Source of the DNA: Brumimicrobium oceani | Lineage (GTDB): Bacteria; Bacteroidota; Bacteroidia; Flavobacteriales_D; Crocinitomicaceae | Direction: 5' to 3' | NCBI RefSeq assembly: GCF_003143775.1 | Contig: NZ_QFRJ01000002.1 | Location: 330,501 to 394,500, forward strand | Length of the DNA: 64,000 bases | Shown: piece after piece, positions 48,125 to 58,448 of the stretch | Layout of the letters: each line of letters starts with the position of its first letter | How positions within the stretch are numbered: the first letter of the stretch is position 1 | Program-made: the position numbers and the translations under genes | The notes under the pieces: model-generated | What the model saw: the letters and a program-made list of their open reading frames with translations, nothing else | What the model was told of the DNA's origin: nothing | The model's database searches: none

Positions 48125-49486
48125 TTACATGCATTCCTCTTCAATTACATCTAAACCTTCTCGGATCTTTTCCTGAATAGCTATTTTAGATGTACAAACA
48201 TATTCACACAATGCGAAGTCTTCTGGCGCGATTTCATAAATCCCCAATTGCTCCATTGCATCAATGTCGTTTACCATAATTGCTTTGATTAATTGCATTG
48301 GCAGTATATCAAAAGGTAACACCTTTTCCATTTCACCGGTAACAACAAAACCGCGTTCTTCACCATTTAAGTTGGTGTCCAAACGATATTTTTTGTTTGG
48401 CATTAACCATGTAGGGAACAAGCGGTGGCTTGAATACTTATCAAAACCTGGAGCTAACCATCCATCGGTTAGGAAAAATTTATAATCATCTCCTTCTGGA
48501 AGTACAGTAATTTGAGCGTCATAGAATCCTAAAAATCCTTTTTCACCAATTGCCTCACCAGTTAATGCATTACCGCTGATTACACGTACATTGTCGTTGG
48601 TTAAATTACCTTTAACAATGGACTCTACATTTGCACCAATAATCGTTTTATAGTACTTTCTACCCTCTGTTTCAGAACCTGTCAATGCAACATAACGCGT
48701 TGGATCATAGCTTCCTTCTGCAAAGAATTTACCAATAGTGACTACATCTTGGGGGTTTACTGTAAAGACAAACTCGCCTTTATCAATAGGATCGAAATGA
48801 TGAATCTGCGTTCCCACATTTCCAGCAGGGTGCTTACCTACAATCTTGTTAATTACCACATTTTTTGCATTCACGAAACATTCGTCTGGTGAGCCCTTAC
48901 CATTTAAAGTGATGTTTACTTTACCATCAGTCAATTTCGCTAAAGCATTTAAACCATGCTGGAAAAATTGGTCCTGACCGTGCAGAATAAAATCATAATC
49001 TGGTGCTAAAGGAGCTGAATCGAAAGACGAGATAAAAATCGCCTTTGGAGTTACCGAGGGATCGGCAATCTTGTCTAAAGGACGCTGTTTTATGAATGGC
49101 CACAATCCGTTCGCCAACATTGTTGACTTCACCTCTTCTCTTGAAATCGAAGAAGGGTCTATTGGATTAACGTGAACCGCCTCATCTGTTGAAGAAGCTG
49201 AGATACGCACCTCTAGGATACGCCTCTTTTCACCCCTCAAAATTTCAGAGATTGTTCCCGTTACCGGAGACACAAACTTTAAATCCTTATTATATTTATC
49301 GTAAAACACGACTTCACCACGTTTTACCTCCTCCCCTTCTTTCAATATGACTTTCGGAATTAATCCGTGAAAATCTGAAGGTTTTAATGCGACCATGGTA
49401 GGCTTCTTAGCCTCTACTTTAACCTGGTCGGCTTCACCGAACAACTTGATATCAAGTCCTTTCTTAAGTCTAACCGCCTTTGACAT
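48125..49486 (-). CDS. nqrA: Na+-translocating NADH:quinone reductase subunit A
   Basis: 453 residues, first gene of nqrABCDEF. Recognisable stretches: IKLFGEADQVKVEAKKPTMV near the N-terminus (Rnf/Nqr barrel-sandwich), SPVTGTISEILRGEKRR, GKHPAGNVGTQIHHFDPI, and RVISGNALTGE near the middle. Known role: cytoplasmic/peripheral subunit of the Na+ pump with quinone contact. Upstream lie a TATTTTTG promoter element and a 29-bp palindrome. Confidence 0.96.
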   Translation of the reverse strand: MSKAVRLKKGLDIKLFGEADQVKVEAKKPTMVALKPSDFHGLIPKVILKEGEEVKRGEVVFYDKYNKDLKFVSPVTGTISEILRGEKRRILEVRISASSTDEAVHVNPIDPSSISREEVKSTMLANGLWPFIKQRPLDKIADPSVTPKAIFISSFDSAPLAPDYDFILHGQDQFFQHGLNALAKLTDGKVNITLNGKGSPDECFVNAKNVVINKIVGKHPAGNVGTQIHHFDPIDKGEFVFTVNPQDVVTIGKFFAEGSYDPTRYVALTGSETEGRKYYKTIIGANVESIVKGNLTNDNVRVISGNALTGEAIGEKGFLGFYDAQITVLPEGDDYKFFLTDGWLAPGFDKYSSHRLFPTWLMPNKKYRLDTNLNGEERGFVVTGEMEKVLPFDILPMQLIKAIMVNDIDAMEQLGIYEIAPEDFALCEYVCTSKIAIQEKIREGLDVIEEECM

Positions 49487-49513
49487 GTTTATATAGACAT
49501 TTTATTTAGTCCA

Positions 49514-49521
49514 CAAAAATA
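49514..49521 (-). promoter_or_regulatory. nqr operon promoter, -7 element
   Basis: CAAAAATA on the plus strand reads TATTTTTG on the minus strand and matches TAnnTTTG, 28 bp before the nqrA ATG. Confidence 0.55.
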
Positions 49522-49571
49522 TAAATTTGTTCGGTTTATAGTGTGCTTAATGATGCTTAAGCGTGACACTT

Positions 49572-49600
49572 CTTTAATTTAGAATCATTCTAAATTAAAG
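49572..49600. promoter_or_regulatory. 29-bp palindromic operator resembling Fur/PerR/Irr boxes
   Basis: The centre TTTAGAATCATTCTAAA is palindromic around one C and extends outward to 14 bp on each side (CTTTAATTTAGAAT and its complement) without a mismatch. It resembles the TTAGAATnATTCTAA type of site bound by Fur-superfamily repressors. It lies 86 bp upstream of nqrA and 111 bp upstream of apaG, so either could be controlled. Confidence 0.6.
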
Positions 49601-49710
49601 AGATAGAGAGTCCATAATTAAAACTTTAAGTTTTTTGGGAAAATTCGATCGAATAACTATATTTATGCATTATTTGCGAAAATTTAAATGCATTTATCTA
49701 ATTACAAATC

Positions 49711-50109
49711 ATGAATGTTGCCATTACTAAGGGTATAAAAATAACAGTAAATACACTATTCCGCTCGGATTTAACTAAGCTGGAAAAGCATCTTTATTTT
49801 TATAATTATTCGATTAAAATTGAAAACTTAAGCAACAATAGAGTTCAGCTCATTTCTCGTTATTGGAGAATAATTGATTCACTTGCACCTACAAGAATTA
49901 TTGAAGGAAAAGGGGTAATTGGAGAACAACCAACTTTAGAACCAGGTGAAACTCACCTTTACACTTCTGGTTGCGATCTCTCTTCTGGATTAGGATATAT
50001 GGAGGGTTATTATAATTTCAACACGATAAATGATCAAGGTGAAATAACAAATTCTTTTAAGGTAAACGTCCCTAGATTTACGTTGGAATATGTAGGAAAA
50101 TTAAATTGA
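49711..50109 (+). CDS. apaG: ApaG-family protein (DUF525)
   Basis: 132 residues, full length. It follows the family pattern closely: TKGIKITVNTLF, YNYSIKIENLS, VQLISRYWRI, EGKGVIGEQPTLEPGE, YTSGCDLSSGLGYMEG, and a C-terminal VPRFTLEYVG. The fold is an immunoglobulin/fibronectin-like sandwich. ApaG was linked genetically to Co2+/Mg2+ efflux in enteric bacteria, but the molecular role is not settled. Divergent from nqrA. Confidence 0.93.
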   Translation: MNVAITKGIKITVNTLFRSDLTKLEKHLYFYNYSIKIENLSNNRVQLISRYWRIIDSLAPTRIIEGKGVIGEQPTLEPGETHLYTSGCDLSSGLGYMEGYYNFNTINDQGEITNSFKVNVPRFTLEYVGKLN

Positions 50110-50321
50110 GTTCCGCTTTTAGTAATGCTGTGAAAGGTATTTTAAACCGCCACCATTTTAATTTTTCAATCACTAAACACCGATTCGCAATTATAAGCTA
50201 TCATTACTCATATTGTAATAAGGACCATTCACATAATGAGAAATCTTGAATCGGAATTAGCCTAGCTGATTGGCTCTAAATGATTGGGATTAAAAAACCA
50301 AACAATCACAAAAGGGTCAAT

Positions 50322-50870
50322 TTACTTCGCTTTGAAATCCAACGCTGCCGAATTTAGACAATACCTTAATCCAGTTGGTTTTGGCCCATCTTCAAATACA
50401 TGACCTAAATGACCATCACATCTTGCACAAACCACTTCAATTCGATTCCAACCATTTGATTTATCAATAACTTCAGAAACGTTTTTCTCATTTAAAGGCT
50501 CATAAAAACTCGGCCATCCAGTTCCAGATTTAAATTTAGTACTTGAACTAAAAAGTGGCAAATTACATCCCACACAATTGTAAGTTCCTTCTTTCTTGTT
50601 GTCCCAATATTTACCAGTAAAGGCACGTTCGGTTCCTGCTTGTCGACTCACATAATATTGTTCATCCGTAAGCTGACTTTTCCATTCGGCTTCTGTTTTA
50701 ACCACTTTCTTTATCGTGTCCTCAAAAACCGAGGTAGACCCCATTTCAAAACTGGCAGATGCAGTCTTAGATGGGGCAGTTATAGCTTTATCGTTTGTAC
50801 AAGACATGGTCACAACTGTGAACAATAACAGGACTGAATTTAGAAATATAAAATTGATGTGATTTTTCAT
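50322..50870 (-). CDS. msrB: Peptide methionine-R-sulfoxide reductase MsrB, lipoprotein form
   Basis: 182 residues. The N-terminus is a lipoprotein signal ([11 protein letters not shown]). The MsrB domain begins near residue 58 ([20 protein letters not shown]). The zinc-binding pairs are CVGC and CARC, the substrate region is SGTGWPSFY, and the resolving/catalytic Cys lies in [11 protein letters not shown]. It reduces methionine-R-sulfoxide in oxidised proteins; as a lipoprotein it should act in the periplasm or at the outer membrane. It is a single gene convergent with apaG. Confidence 0.95.
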   Translation of the reverse strand: MKNHINFIFLNSVLLLFTVVTMSCTNDKAITAPSKTASASFEMGSTSVFEDTIKKVVKTEAEWKSQLTDEQYYVSRQAGTERAFTGKYWDNKKEGTYNCVGCNLPLFSSSTKFKSGTGWPSFYEPLNEKNVSEVIDKSNGWNRIEVVCARCDGHLGHVFEDGPKPTGLRYCLNSAALDFKAK

Positions 50871-50921
50871 ACTTTATAATACAATTTCAATTACAAAATG
50901 TTCAAACGCATAAGTATTAAT

Positions 50922-50929
50922 TAGATTTG
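50922..50929 (+). promoter_or_regulatory. MFS transporter promoter, -7 element
   Basis: TAGATTTG matches TAnnTTTG and ends 15 bp before the ATG at 50945. Confidence 0.5.
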
Positions 50930-50944
50930 CAAATTTATAATTTT

Positions 50945-52135
50945 ATGGGATACAGCAAAAATTTTTGGGCTTTAAGTTTAGGCATGTTCTTTTTCATGAC
51001 ATCTTTCAACATGATCATTCCTGAGCTTAATGGGTTTATCACCAGTTTAGGTGGAGAAGCCTACAAAGGTTTAATCATAGGACTATTCACCATAACAGCA
51101 GCTTTATCTAGACCCTTCTCTGGGAAAATGGCGGACACCGTAGGAAGAAAAAGCACGATGTACATTGGCACATTCGTGAGCATTATCATTACTCTGATTT
51201 ATCCATTGAGCGGTACGATAGCATTTTTTTTAGTACTAAGGTTTCTTCATGGCTTTTCCACAGGCTTCCTTCCCACAGGAGCCACAGCCTTAGTTACAGA
51301 TTTGCTACCGCCCGAAAAAAGAGGTCAGGGAATGGGCGTTTTTGGAACAGGAATAGCACTTGGATTAGGAGTAGGACAGGGATTAGGAACACCTATAGCC
51401 CAAATGTTTTCCATCAATGGACTATTTATCGCTTCTAGTTTAATGGCGTTAATTTCGCTGGTTTTAATAAAATCAGTAAAAGAAACGTTACCTGAGCCAC
51501 AAGCTTTTACCATAAGTATCTTTAAAATACGCATAGAGGATGTTTTTGAAAAAAAAGTTTTTCCTGCGGCAGTGGTAATGTTTTTAACAACAATTTGTAC
51601 GGGGCTAATTTTAGTACTCACACCAGACAAATCCGTTTATTTAGAAATAGAAAACAAAGGGTGGTACTACGTTTTCTACGTTGTTTCAACGATAGCTGTC
51701 CGCCTATTTTCAGGAAGATTATCTGACAAGTTCGGTCGCCGACAAACACTTGTTTTGGGAATTTCTTTTCTCATTGTGGCGATGTTAATGACTGGCTATG
51801 CAAAAACGGAGCTTTGGTACACTAGCGCCTCTTTTATTTTTGGTATTGCAACGGGAATAAGCTCACCAACGTTATTCGCCTGGATGGCAGACCTTTCTCC
51901 TGCGCACAGAAGAGGCGTGGGTTCGGGAACCCTTTTTATAGCTTTAGAATTAGGCATTTTGTTCGGTGCGATAAGTACTCTCTCCATTTATGAAAACACC
52001 GCTGAGAGCCTAAACAAAGCATTTATATTTGGTGCAGTTGTAGCTGGAACGGCATTGATGTATTTAGTACTCCATTTACTATTCAGTAAAACCAACATTC
52101 ATTACCAAAGCAACTCAAATAAATCCAAAAGGTAG
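50945..52135 (+). CDS. Major facilitator superfamily transporter
   Basis: 396 residues from the ATG at 50945 (an upstream TTG is rejected). Twelve hydrophobic segments. The family's loop 2-3 signature reads GKMADTVGRKS and its repeat in the second half GRLSDKFGRRQT. The N-terminal part (FFFMTSFNMIIPELNGFI) and GFSTGFLPTGATALVTDL are typical of drug/sugar-type efflux members. Substrate not predictable from sequence. Confidence 0.9.
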   Translation: MGYSKNFWALSLGMFFFMTSFNMIIPELNGFITSLGGEAYKGLIIGLFTITAALSRPFSGKMADTVGRKSTMYIGTFVSIIITLIYPLSGTIAFFLVLRFLHGFSTGFLPTGATALVTDLLPPEKRGQGMGVFGTGIALGLGVGQGLGTPIAQMFSINGLFIASSLMALISLVLIKSVKETLPEPQAFTISIFKIRIEDVFEKKVFPAAVVMFLTTICTGLILVLTPDKSVYLEIENKGWYYVFYVVSTIAVRLFSGRLSDKFGRRQTLVLGISFLIVAMLMTGYAKTELWYTSASFIFGIATGISSPTLFAWMADLSPAHRRGVGSGTLFIALELGILFGAISTLSIYENTAESLNKAFIFGAVVAGTALMYLVLHLLFSKTNIHYQSNSNKSKR

Positions 52136-52848
52136 TTTTAGCTAAATAGGACGCCCCTTTTTAGTCGCAGATTGTAAAAGCCAATTTCTTTCCCTAGGAA
52201 ATTTTAAATGCTTATCCGATACTTTACCAGCTATTTAATATGCTACAATAAAAAGCACTCTCTTTAACTAGGCCAGATCCTTCCAGAGATGACAGTTGTG
52301 GTTGCTGGTAAGCAAGTGAGAGGGGAAAAGTAAAAGCGCTAAAGCGCTTTTACTTTTCCCCTCTCACTTGAAATATGAACCTAGCTTAATGTCATCCTGA
52401 AGCGAATTTCTTTTTTCAACTGGTTGGAAATAGAAATTTGCGAAGGATCTTGTCAGTTCACCGCTGAATCACATTATGGTAGGGTTAGATATATTTACTG
52501 GTAAAGTATCGGATAGGCATTAAATTTTAAATTGATAATCAAAACATTGTCTTCTGATGATGAACTAGAATCTAATAGAAAAGATCCTTCCGAAATTAAA
52601 AAACTGAGATTATTTTTATTTGCACATCCGGTTAACAATGTGACTCATTTTAGGGGGAATAAGTCAGGATTTGAAAGTGGTGGCGCATAGGGACACCCAC
52701 TCTAAAACACTCACTATTAAGGCTCTTTATAATAAAACACAAATAGGGTTAAACGATAGTGCTTAATACGATTTAAGTGGACGACCCTACAAATAAATCA
52801 AAAAAGCTCCATATAAACGCTAAGCATTAGAACTATTGCAGAAATAAA
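52136..52848. other. Gene-free stretch holding an inverted-repeat element
   Basis: About 710 bp without a credible gene. Its main content is the 315-bp element at 52207-52521 (separate entry). The part from 52522 to 52848 has no recognisable structure apart from being AT-rich. No RNA gene was recognised. Confidence 0.5.
52207..52521. mobile_element. MITE-like element with 24-bp terminal inverted repeats and a 58-bp inner hairpin
   Basis: AATGCTTATCCGATACTTTACCAG (24 bases at 52207-52230) faces its complement at 52498-52521 with one mismatch. Inside, 52313-52370 is a perfect inverted repeat with 28-bp arms and a 2-base loop (CAAGTGAGAGGGGAAAAGTA... / ...CTCACTTG). AGATCCTT near 52275 and AAGGATCT near 52443 are a further nested pair. 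It is too short for a transposase, so mobilisation would be in trans. The exact ends and any target duplication were not resolved. Confidence 0.6.
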
Positions 52849-52869
52849 AAAACGGCCAAAAGCCGTTTT
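52849..52869 (-). terminator. Terminator of the acidic small protein gene
   Basis: AAAACGGC and GCCGTTTT form an 8-bp stem around a 5-base loop, with A/T runs on both sides. It lies about 98 bp past the stop at 52967. Confidence 0.6.
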
Positions 52870-52966
52870 AAAATACATATATTTTTTCTTTGAAAATAAT
52901 CTCTAAACATCCTTAACTTAATTCCCAATCACAGGAAATTAATTTTCAAAAAGTTAGCGTTAAAGC

Positions 52967-53275
52967 TTATTCGAACTCCTCGTCAATATCTTCCTCTTCG
53001 TACTCTTCTTTTACTTCCTCTTTCAAGAAACCTTCGTCATCATAATCATCATCGTCTTCGATAATTTCTTGTGCTTGACTAACCGTCATTCTAATTAAAT
53101 AATAATAATCACTCGTTTCAAACGGGAGCGCACTCACTGTGTTACCGTCTTTATTTTTAAACTTTATCAAGTGACCCTCAAACCCTTCTGGATAATTTAA
53201 TTTGATTTGTTGCTTAACTTGTTTGTCTAATTTAGCGTAATCTTTTACAACTCTGGGCTTACTGCTACTACTCAT
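52967..53275 (-). CDS. Conserved acidic small protein
   Basis: 102 residues from an ATG. The N-terminal two-thirds are ordered (VKDYAKLDKQVKQQIKLNYP, LIKFKNKDGNTVSALPFET, YYLIRMTVSQAQEII). The C-terminal third is almost entirely acidic (DDDDYDDEGF, EEEDIDEEFE). I recall close homologues across Flavobacteriales, sometimes mislabelled as DNA primase, but I see no primase motif. The acidic tail recalls RNA-polymerase delta-like proteins; that is only a resemblance. Function unknown. Confidence 0.75.
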   Translation of the reverse strand: MSSSSKPRVVKDYAKLDKQVKQQIKLNYPEGFEGHLIKFKNKDGNTVSALPFETSDYYYLIRMTVSQAQEIIEDDDDYDDEGFLKEEVKEEYEEEDIDEEFE

Positions 53276-53472
53276 AATATACTATTTGTCAATTTTAAAT
53301 AACACGGTAAAAGTATTAAATTAGTACAATCGTCAAACTTAAATTCATAATTTTTCTAAAAATTATTCAATTAAAATATTTCGATAAATGAAAAACTATT
53401 TTATGAAAAAGTAAAGCATAAATTAATTTCAAAGATTAGGACTTAAAAACATTAGCAATTGAGAAGAAAATG

Positions 53473-53480
53473 TATTTTTG
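53473..53480 (+). promoter_or_regulatory. gpsA promoter, -7 element
   Basis: TATTTTTG matches TAnnTTTG and ends 11 bp before the ATG at 53492. Confidence 0.5.
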
Positions 53481-53491
53481 TAGAACGTACT

Positions 53492-54493
53492 ATGGATAAA
53501 TCTGAAAAAATAATAGGTGTTATTGGTGGCGGAAGCTGGGCAACTGCTTTGATAAAAATTCTTACTGAGAATGTATCAAAAGTAAACTGGTATATGAGAA
53601 ATGAAGAAGCTGTTGAGCATATTTTAAAATATCAGCGCAACTTAAAGTATCTTCAAGGAGTTGAATTAAAGACTGACAAAATTAATGTGTCTACCAACTT
53701 AATTCAAACGGTAAAATCCTCAGATATAATTATACTCGCAACTCCCTCCGCTTTTTTAACTTCATTATTCGAAGACTTTCCAAAAGAACTGTTTGAAGGA
53801 AAAACTATTTTCTCTGCTGTAAAAGGAATTATTCCTGAATACCACGCTATTCCTGCACGCTTTATTCATAAAACCTTTGACACACCTTACGATAAAATTG
53901 GAATTATTTGCGGTCCGTGTCATGCAGAAGAAGTTGCCTTAGAGCGCCTCTCCTACCTTACCATTGTTTGTCAGGATGAAGATATCGCTGACGACATGGC
54001 GGATAGATTTAAAACGCGATACATTAAGACCACTACTTCTGATGATTTGTTTGGTACGGAACTCTCAGCCATTCTAAAGAATGTGTACGCTATTGCCTCA
54101 GGAATTTGTGCAGGGCTAGGATATGGGGATAATTTCCAAGCTGTACTTATATCAAATGCGATTCAAGAAATCGAAAACTTTATTGATGAAGTTAGCCCGA
54201 TACATCGAGATGTAAAAAGCAGTGCATACCTCGGAGACTTATTGGTTACAGCTTATTCAAAGTTCTCTAGGAATAGAACTTTTGGATTTATGATTGGAAA
54301 AGGTTACTCTGTGAAGATTGCCCAAATGGAAATGGACATGATTGCTGAAGGCTACTACGCTGTTAAGTCAGTTATGGAAATCAACAAAAAATTCAATGTT
54401 GAAATGCCAATCGTTGAAGCAGTGAACAATATTATATACGAACGTATTTCACCAGTTATCGAAATGAAGATTCTTACAGATCGTTTATCATAA
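53492..54493 (+). CDS. gpsA: NAD(P)-dependent glycerol-3-phosphate dehydrogenase
   Basis: 333 residues from the ATG at 53492, just after the promoter element; an upstream TTG would overlap that promoter. The Rossmann motif is GVIGGGSWATAL at the N-terminus. Further signatures: ILATPSAFL, SAVKGI, GICGPCHAEEVA, and GTELSAILKNVYAIASGI with the catalytic Lys. Produces sn-glycerol-3-phosphate for phospholipid synthesis. Ends convergently with groL across an inverted repeat. Confidence 0.95.
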   Translation: MDKSEKIIGVIGGGSWATALIKILTENVSKVNWYMRNEEAVEHILKYQRNLKYLQGVELKTDKINVSTNLIQTVKSSDIIILATPSAFLTSLFEDFPKELFEGKTIFSAVKGIIPEYHAIPARFIHKTFDTPYDKIGIICGPCHAEEVALERLSYLTIVCQDEDIADDMADRFKTRYIKTTTSDDLFGTELSAILKNVYAIASGICAGLGYGDNFQAVLISNAIQEIENFIDEVSPIHRDVKSSAYLGDLLVTAYSKFSRNRTFGFMIGKGYSVKIAQMEMDMIAEGYYAVKSVMEINKKFNVEMPIVEAVNNIIYERISPVIEMKILTDRLS

Positions 54494-54502
54494 AAAATCG
54501 GT

Positions 54503-54552
54503 GTTATGTATGGGCGATTGTAAGGACGATTTGCAAATCGCCCATACATAAC
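54503..54552. terminator. Inverted repeat between gpsA and groL; REP-like copy 3 inside
   Basis: GTTATGTATGGGCGATT faces its exact complement (17-bp arms) around a 16-base loop. The loop and right arm include GGACGATTTGCAAATCGCCC, a variant of the palindrome at 7277 and 12944. It sits between convergent genes and may stop transcription in both directions, although it lacks a long T-run. Confidence 0.6.
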
Positions 54553-54573
54553 GCCCAAACACACCAATACCTG

Positions 54574-56220
<1,647 letters not shown>

Positions 56221-56245
56221 TTAATTTTAATTTAAAGATTAATAA

Positions 56246-56524
56246 CTACGCTTGGAACACTCCGTAAATATCGGCCTCTTTCATAATTAAGAAAGTTTTT
56301 CCCTCAATTTTTATTTCCGTTCCAGAATACTGACCAAACAATACAGTATCTCCTTCTTTAACTGTTAATGGTTCATCCTTTTTACCATCTCCTACAGCGA
56401 TAACCGTCCCTCTTAAAGGCTTCTCTTTTGCTGCATCTGGAATTATAATTCCACTTGCTGTTTTTTCTTCTGCTGGGATTGGCTCGATAAGCACACGATC
56501 CGCTAATGGTTTTAATGCTGACAT
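56246..56524 (-). CDS. groS: Co-chaperonin GroES
   Basis: 92 residues. Signatures: [20 protein letters not shown] at the N-terminus with the mobile loop ([16 protein letters not shown]), and [16 protein letters not shown]. Lid of the GroEL chamber. Upstream, a near match to the -7 consensus (TAGAATTG) lies about 50 bp before the ATG. No CIRCE-type GroE operator was seen. Confidence 0.97.
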   Translation of the reverse strand: MSALKPLADRVLIEPIPAEEKTASGIIIPDAAKEKPLRGTVIAVGDGKKDEPLTVKEGDTVLFGQYSGTEIKIEGKTFLIMKEADIYGVFQA

Positions 56525-56720
56525 ATTGTTCGTTTTTTTAAGTTTAAATTTATTGAATGCTGCTCGACCAATTCTATGCCATTACTGTTACAGCTTACTT
56601 TTGTCAGAACGCTACAATAAAGCACAAAAAAAATGTCAGCGTATATGACACACTGACATTCTTAAAAAGTATTATGTTAAAGTGAACCTTGAATCAATTC
56701 ACTAAAAGTCTTTTTTATCT

Positions 56721-57017
56721 TTACTCTGCATCGCTCGCTGGCGCTGCTGGTTGTTCTGTTTCTTGTGGTGCTGCTTCTGCAGGAACTCCTGTTGGTTCGT
56801 GATACATTAGCGTCATTACAATACTCAAGATACCGATAACACCTGCTAAACTCCAAGTGGCTTTTTCCACAAAATCATTCGTTTGCTTAACCCCTCCTAA
56901 TTGTTGAGCCGAACCAAAATCAGTCGATAAACCTCCACCTTTTGGATTTTGCATTAAAACTAGTAACACAAGTAAAATACTTGCGATCATAATAAGTATA
57001 GTCAATAAAGTTCCCAT
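56721..57017 (-). CDS. secG: Preprotein translocase subunit SecG
   Basis: 98 residues, two membrane segments (TLLTILIMIASILLVLLVLM and WSLAGVIGILSIVMTLMY) joined by the conserved QNPKGGGLSTDFG loop. The C-terminal tail is Ala/Pro/Glu-rich, as often in Bacteroidota. Part of the SecYEG channel. It starts 3 bp after the stop of the TPR gene, in the miaB-to-secG cluster. Confidence 0.95.
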   Translation of the reverse strand: MGTLLTILIMIASILLVLLVLMQNPKGGGLSTDFGSAQQLGGVKQTNDFVEKATWSLAGVIGILSIVMTLMYHEPTGVPAEAAPQETEQPAAPASDAE

Positions 57018-57020
57018 ATT

Positions 57021-58448
57021 CTAATTTAATTTTCTTGTCAAAGTTTCAATTTGAAGTGCAAAGAAACTCTTTTTTTCTGGAAATTTCAACAATAATTTTT
57101 CATAAGCTTCAATTGCCTTAGGATAATTGCCCTGAGCACTATAGATTTTAGCCAATGTCTCACTCACTGGAAGCCTTGATTCATCTAGGCTTTCACGCGC
57201 TTTCTTGACAGGAGAAAAGAACTCTGATTTTCTTTTTTCAGGTGTTGAAATTTCTTTATTTTTTTCTTTTCCTTCAATTTTTTGTACTGATTTTGTCTCT
57301 TTTCTAGAACTTTCGTCTATTTCGTCTTTCTTTATCTCTTCCCTTTCTTCAGATTTTCTGTCCTCAGATATAAATGAACTCATCCATGAAGTAAAAGACT
57401 TTTTCTCTTCATTTGAATTATTTTCAGCTTCAGTATCCTTTTTATCCTCAACATCAGCATGAAGCGCTGCTTCATTAAGAGGTAAATCAAAAATTATAGA
57501 TTCCTCCTGCTGTTCCTCATCAAAATTTTCATCACCTGAGGATAACTCCGATCGGTCAAGTTTCCTTAGCTTTTCAAAGCTATAAGTTTCAGCCTCCGAC
57601 TCATCAACCTCAATGAAAATAGACGAGCTTACCGCATGCGCTAAAATATCCCTGTCTAAATCACTAACATTTCGAAGCTTTTTCGAAATATTTTCTTGAT
57701 CTACCTGGTCTTCTCCTTTACTTTTTGAAGAATCCTGCTCCTTCACCTCAGCTTGTGCCCCTTCATTTGCATCATCTCCTGACAGGTTTTCTTGATCAAA
57801 CTCATCACTTGCCTCTTTATCCTCCAATTCCACCTCCGCGATATCCTGAGACAAGTCAGGTTGATGCGTTTTGGTCTCAATTTCTTTAAATTCTTCCTTT
57901 ACCGCTTCTGCTGCAGTGAACGATTCTAGTTCATGAAGACTTCCTTCGTCTGACTCCGAAAGACCCAAGTCTTTTTCCTCAACAGGTTCCTCTAGAGAGC
58001 TGTCTTCTAAAGACTGCTCAATTTGCAAAATCTCCTTTTCCTCCTCCTGATGTTCTGCTTTCTCACCATCAGCAGATTCCTCCGAGCTAATGAAAATGGA
58101 AGCATCATTGCTATTATTTTCAACCACTTCTTTATCCTCTCCTGAAGTGGATTGTTGTCCTCCTTCCAATTCAAACTCATCGTGAGAAATATCTTCTTGA
58201 ATAGAATTTTCTTCCACAGAATGAACCAGATAAAATAACTGTGCTCTGTCGGGTATTTTGTAGGCATGATTTTTTAACTCCGCTTCAAATTGAATGGTAT
58301 TATGAAGCGCTAAGCCCTTAAGATACAATTGAGAAAATATTGCTGTAAAAGGATACCTTTCCGCTAACTGTCGTAAGCCTTCTAAATCCTCCAACTTTAT
58401 CATTGAAGGATTTTCTATTCTATTCGATATTTCTATGAAATTTAACAT
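57021..58448 (-). CDS. TPR-containing protein with a long acidic disordered middle
   Basis: 475 residues. Residues 1-95 are a helical N-terminal domain (LEDLEGLRQLAERYPF, FSQLYLKGLALHN). About 95-420 are very rich in Glu, Asp, Ser and Lys and surely disordered. The last roughly 55 residues hold a TPR-like pair (SETLAKIYSAQGNYPKAIEA, KLLLKFPEKKSFFALQIE). Its ATG overlaps the lptE stop (TAATG). The same gene lies between lptE and secG in other Bacteroidota, as I recall; its role is not defined. Confidence 0.88.
   Translation of the reverse strand: MLNFIEISNRIENPSMIKLEDLEGLRQLAERYPFTAIFSQLYLKGLALHNTIQFEAELKNHAYKIPDRAQLFYLVHSVEENSIQEDISHDEFELEGGQQSTSGEDKEVVENNSNDASIFISSEESADGEKAEHQEEEKEILQIEQSLEDSSLEEPVEEKDLGLSESDEGSLHELESFTAAEAVKEEFKEIETKTHQPDLSQDIAEVELEDKEASDEFDQENLSGDDANEGAQAEVKEQDSSKSKGEDQVDQENISKKLRNVSDLDRDILAHAVSSSIFIEVDESEAETYSFEKLRKLDRSELSSGDENFDEEQQEESIIFDLPLNEAALHADVEDKKDTEAENNSNEEKKSFTSWMSSFISEDRKSEEREEIKKDEIDESSRKETKSVQKIEGKEKNKEISTPEKRKSEFFSPVKKARESLDESRLPVSETLAKIYSAQGNYPKAIEAYEKLLLKFPEKKSFFALQIETLTRKLN

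Noticed and set aside
54503-54552. Inverted repeat as a CIRCE heat-shock operator of groSL
   Set aside because: It lies at the 3' end of groL, not upstream of groS, and does not match the CIRCE pattern TTAGCACTC-N9-GAGTGCTAA.
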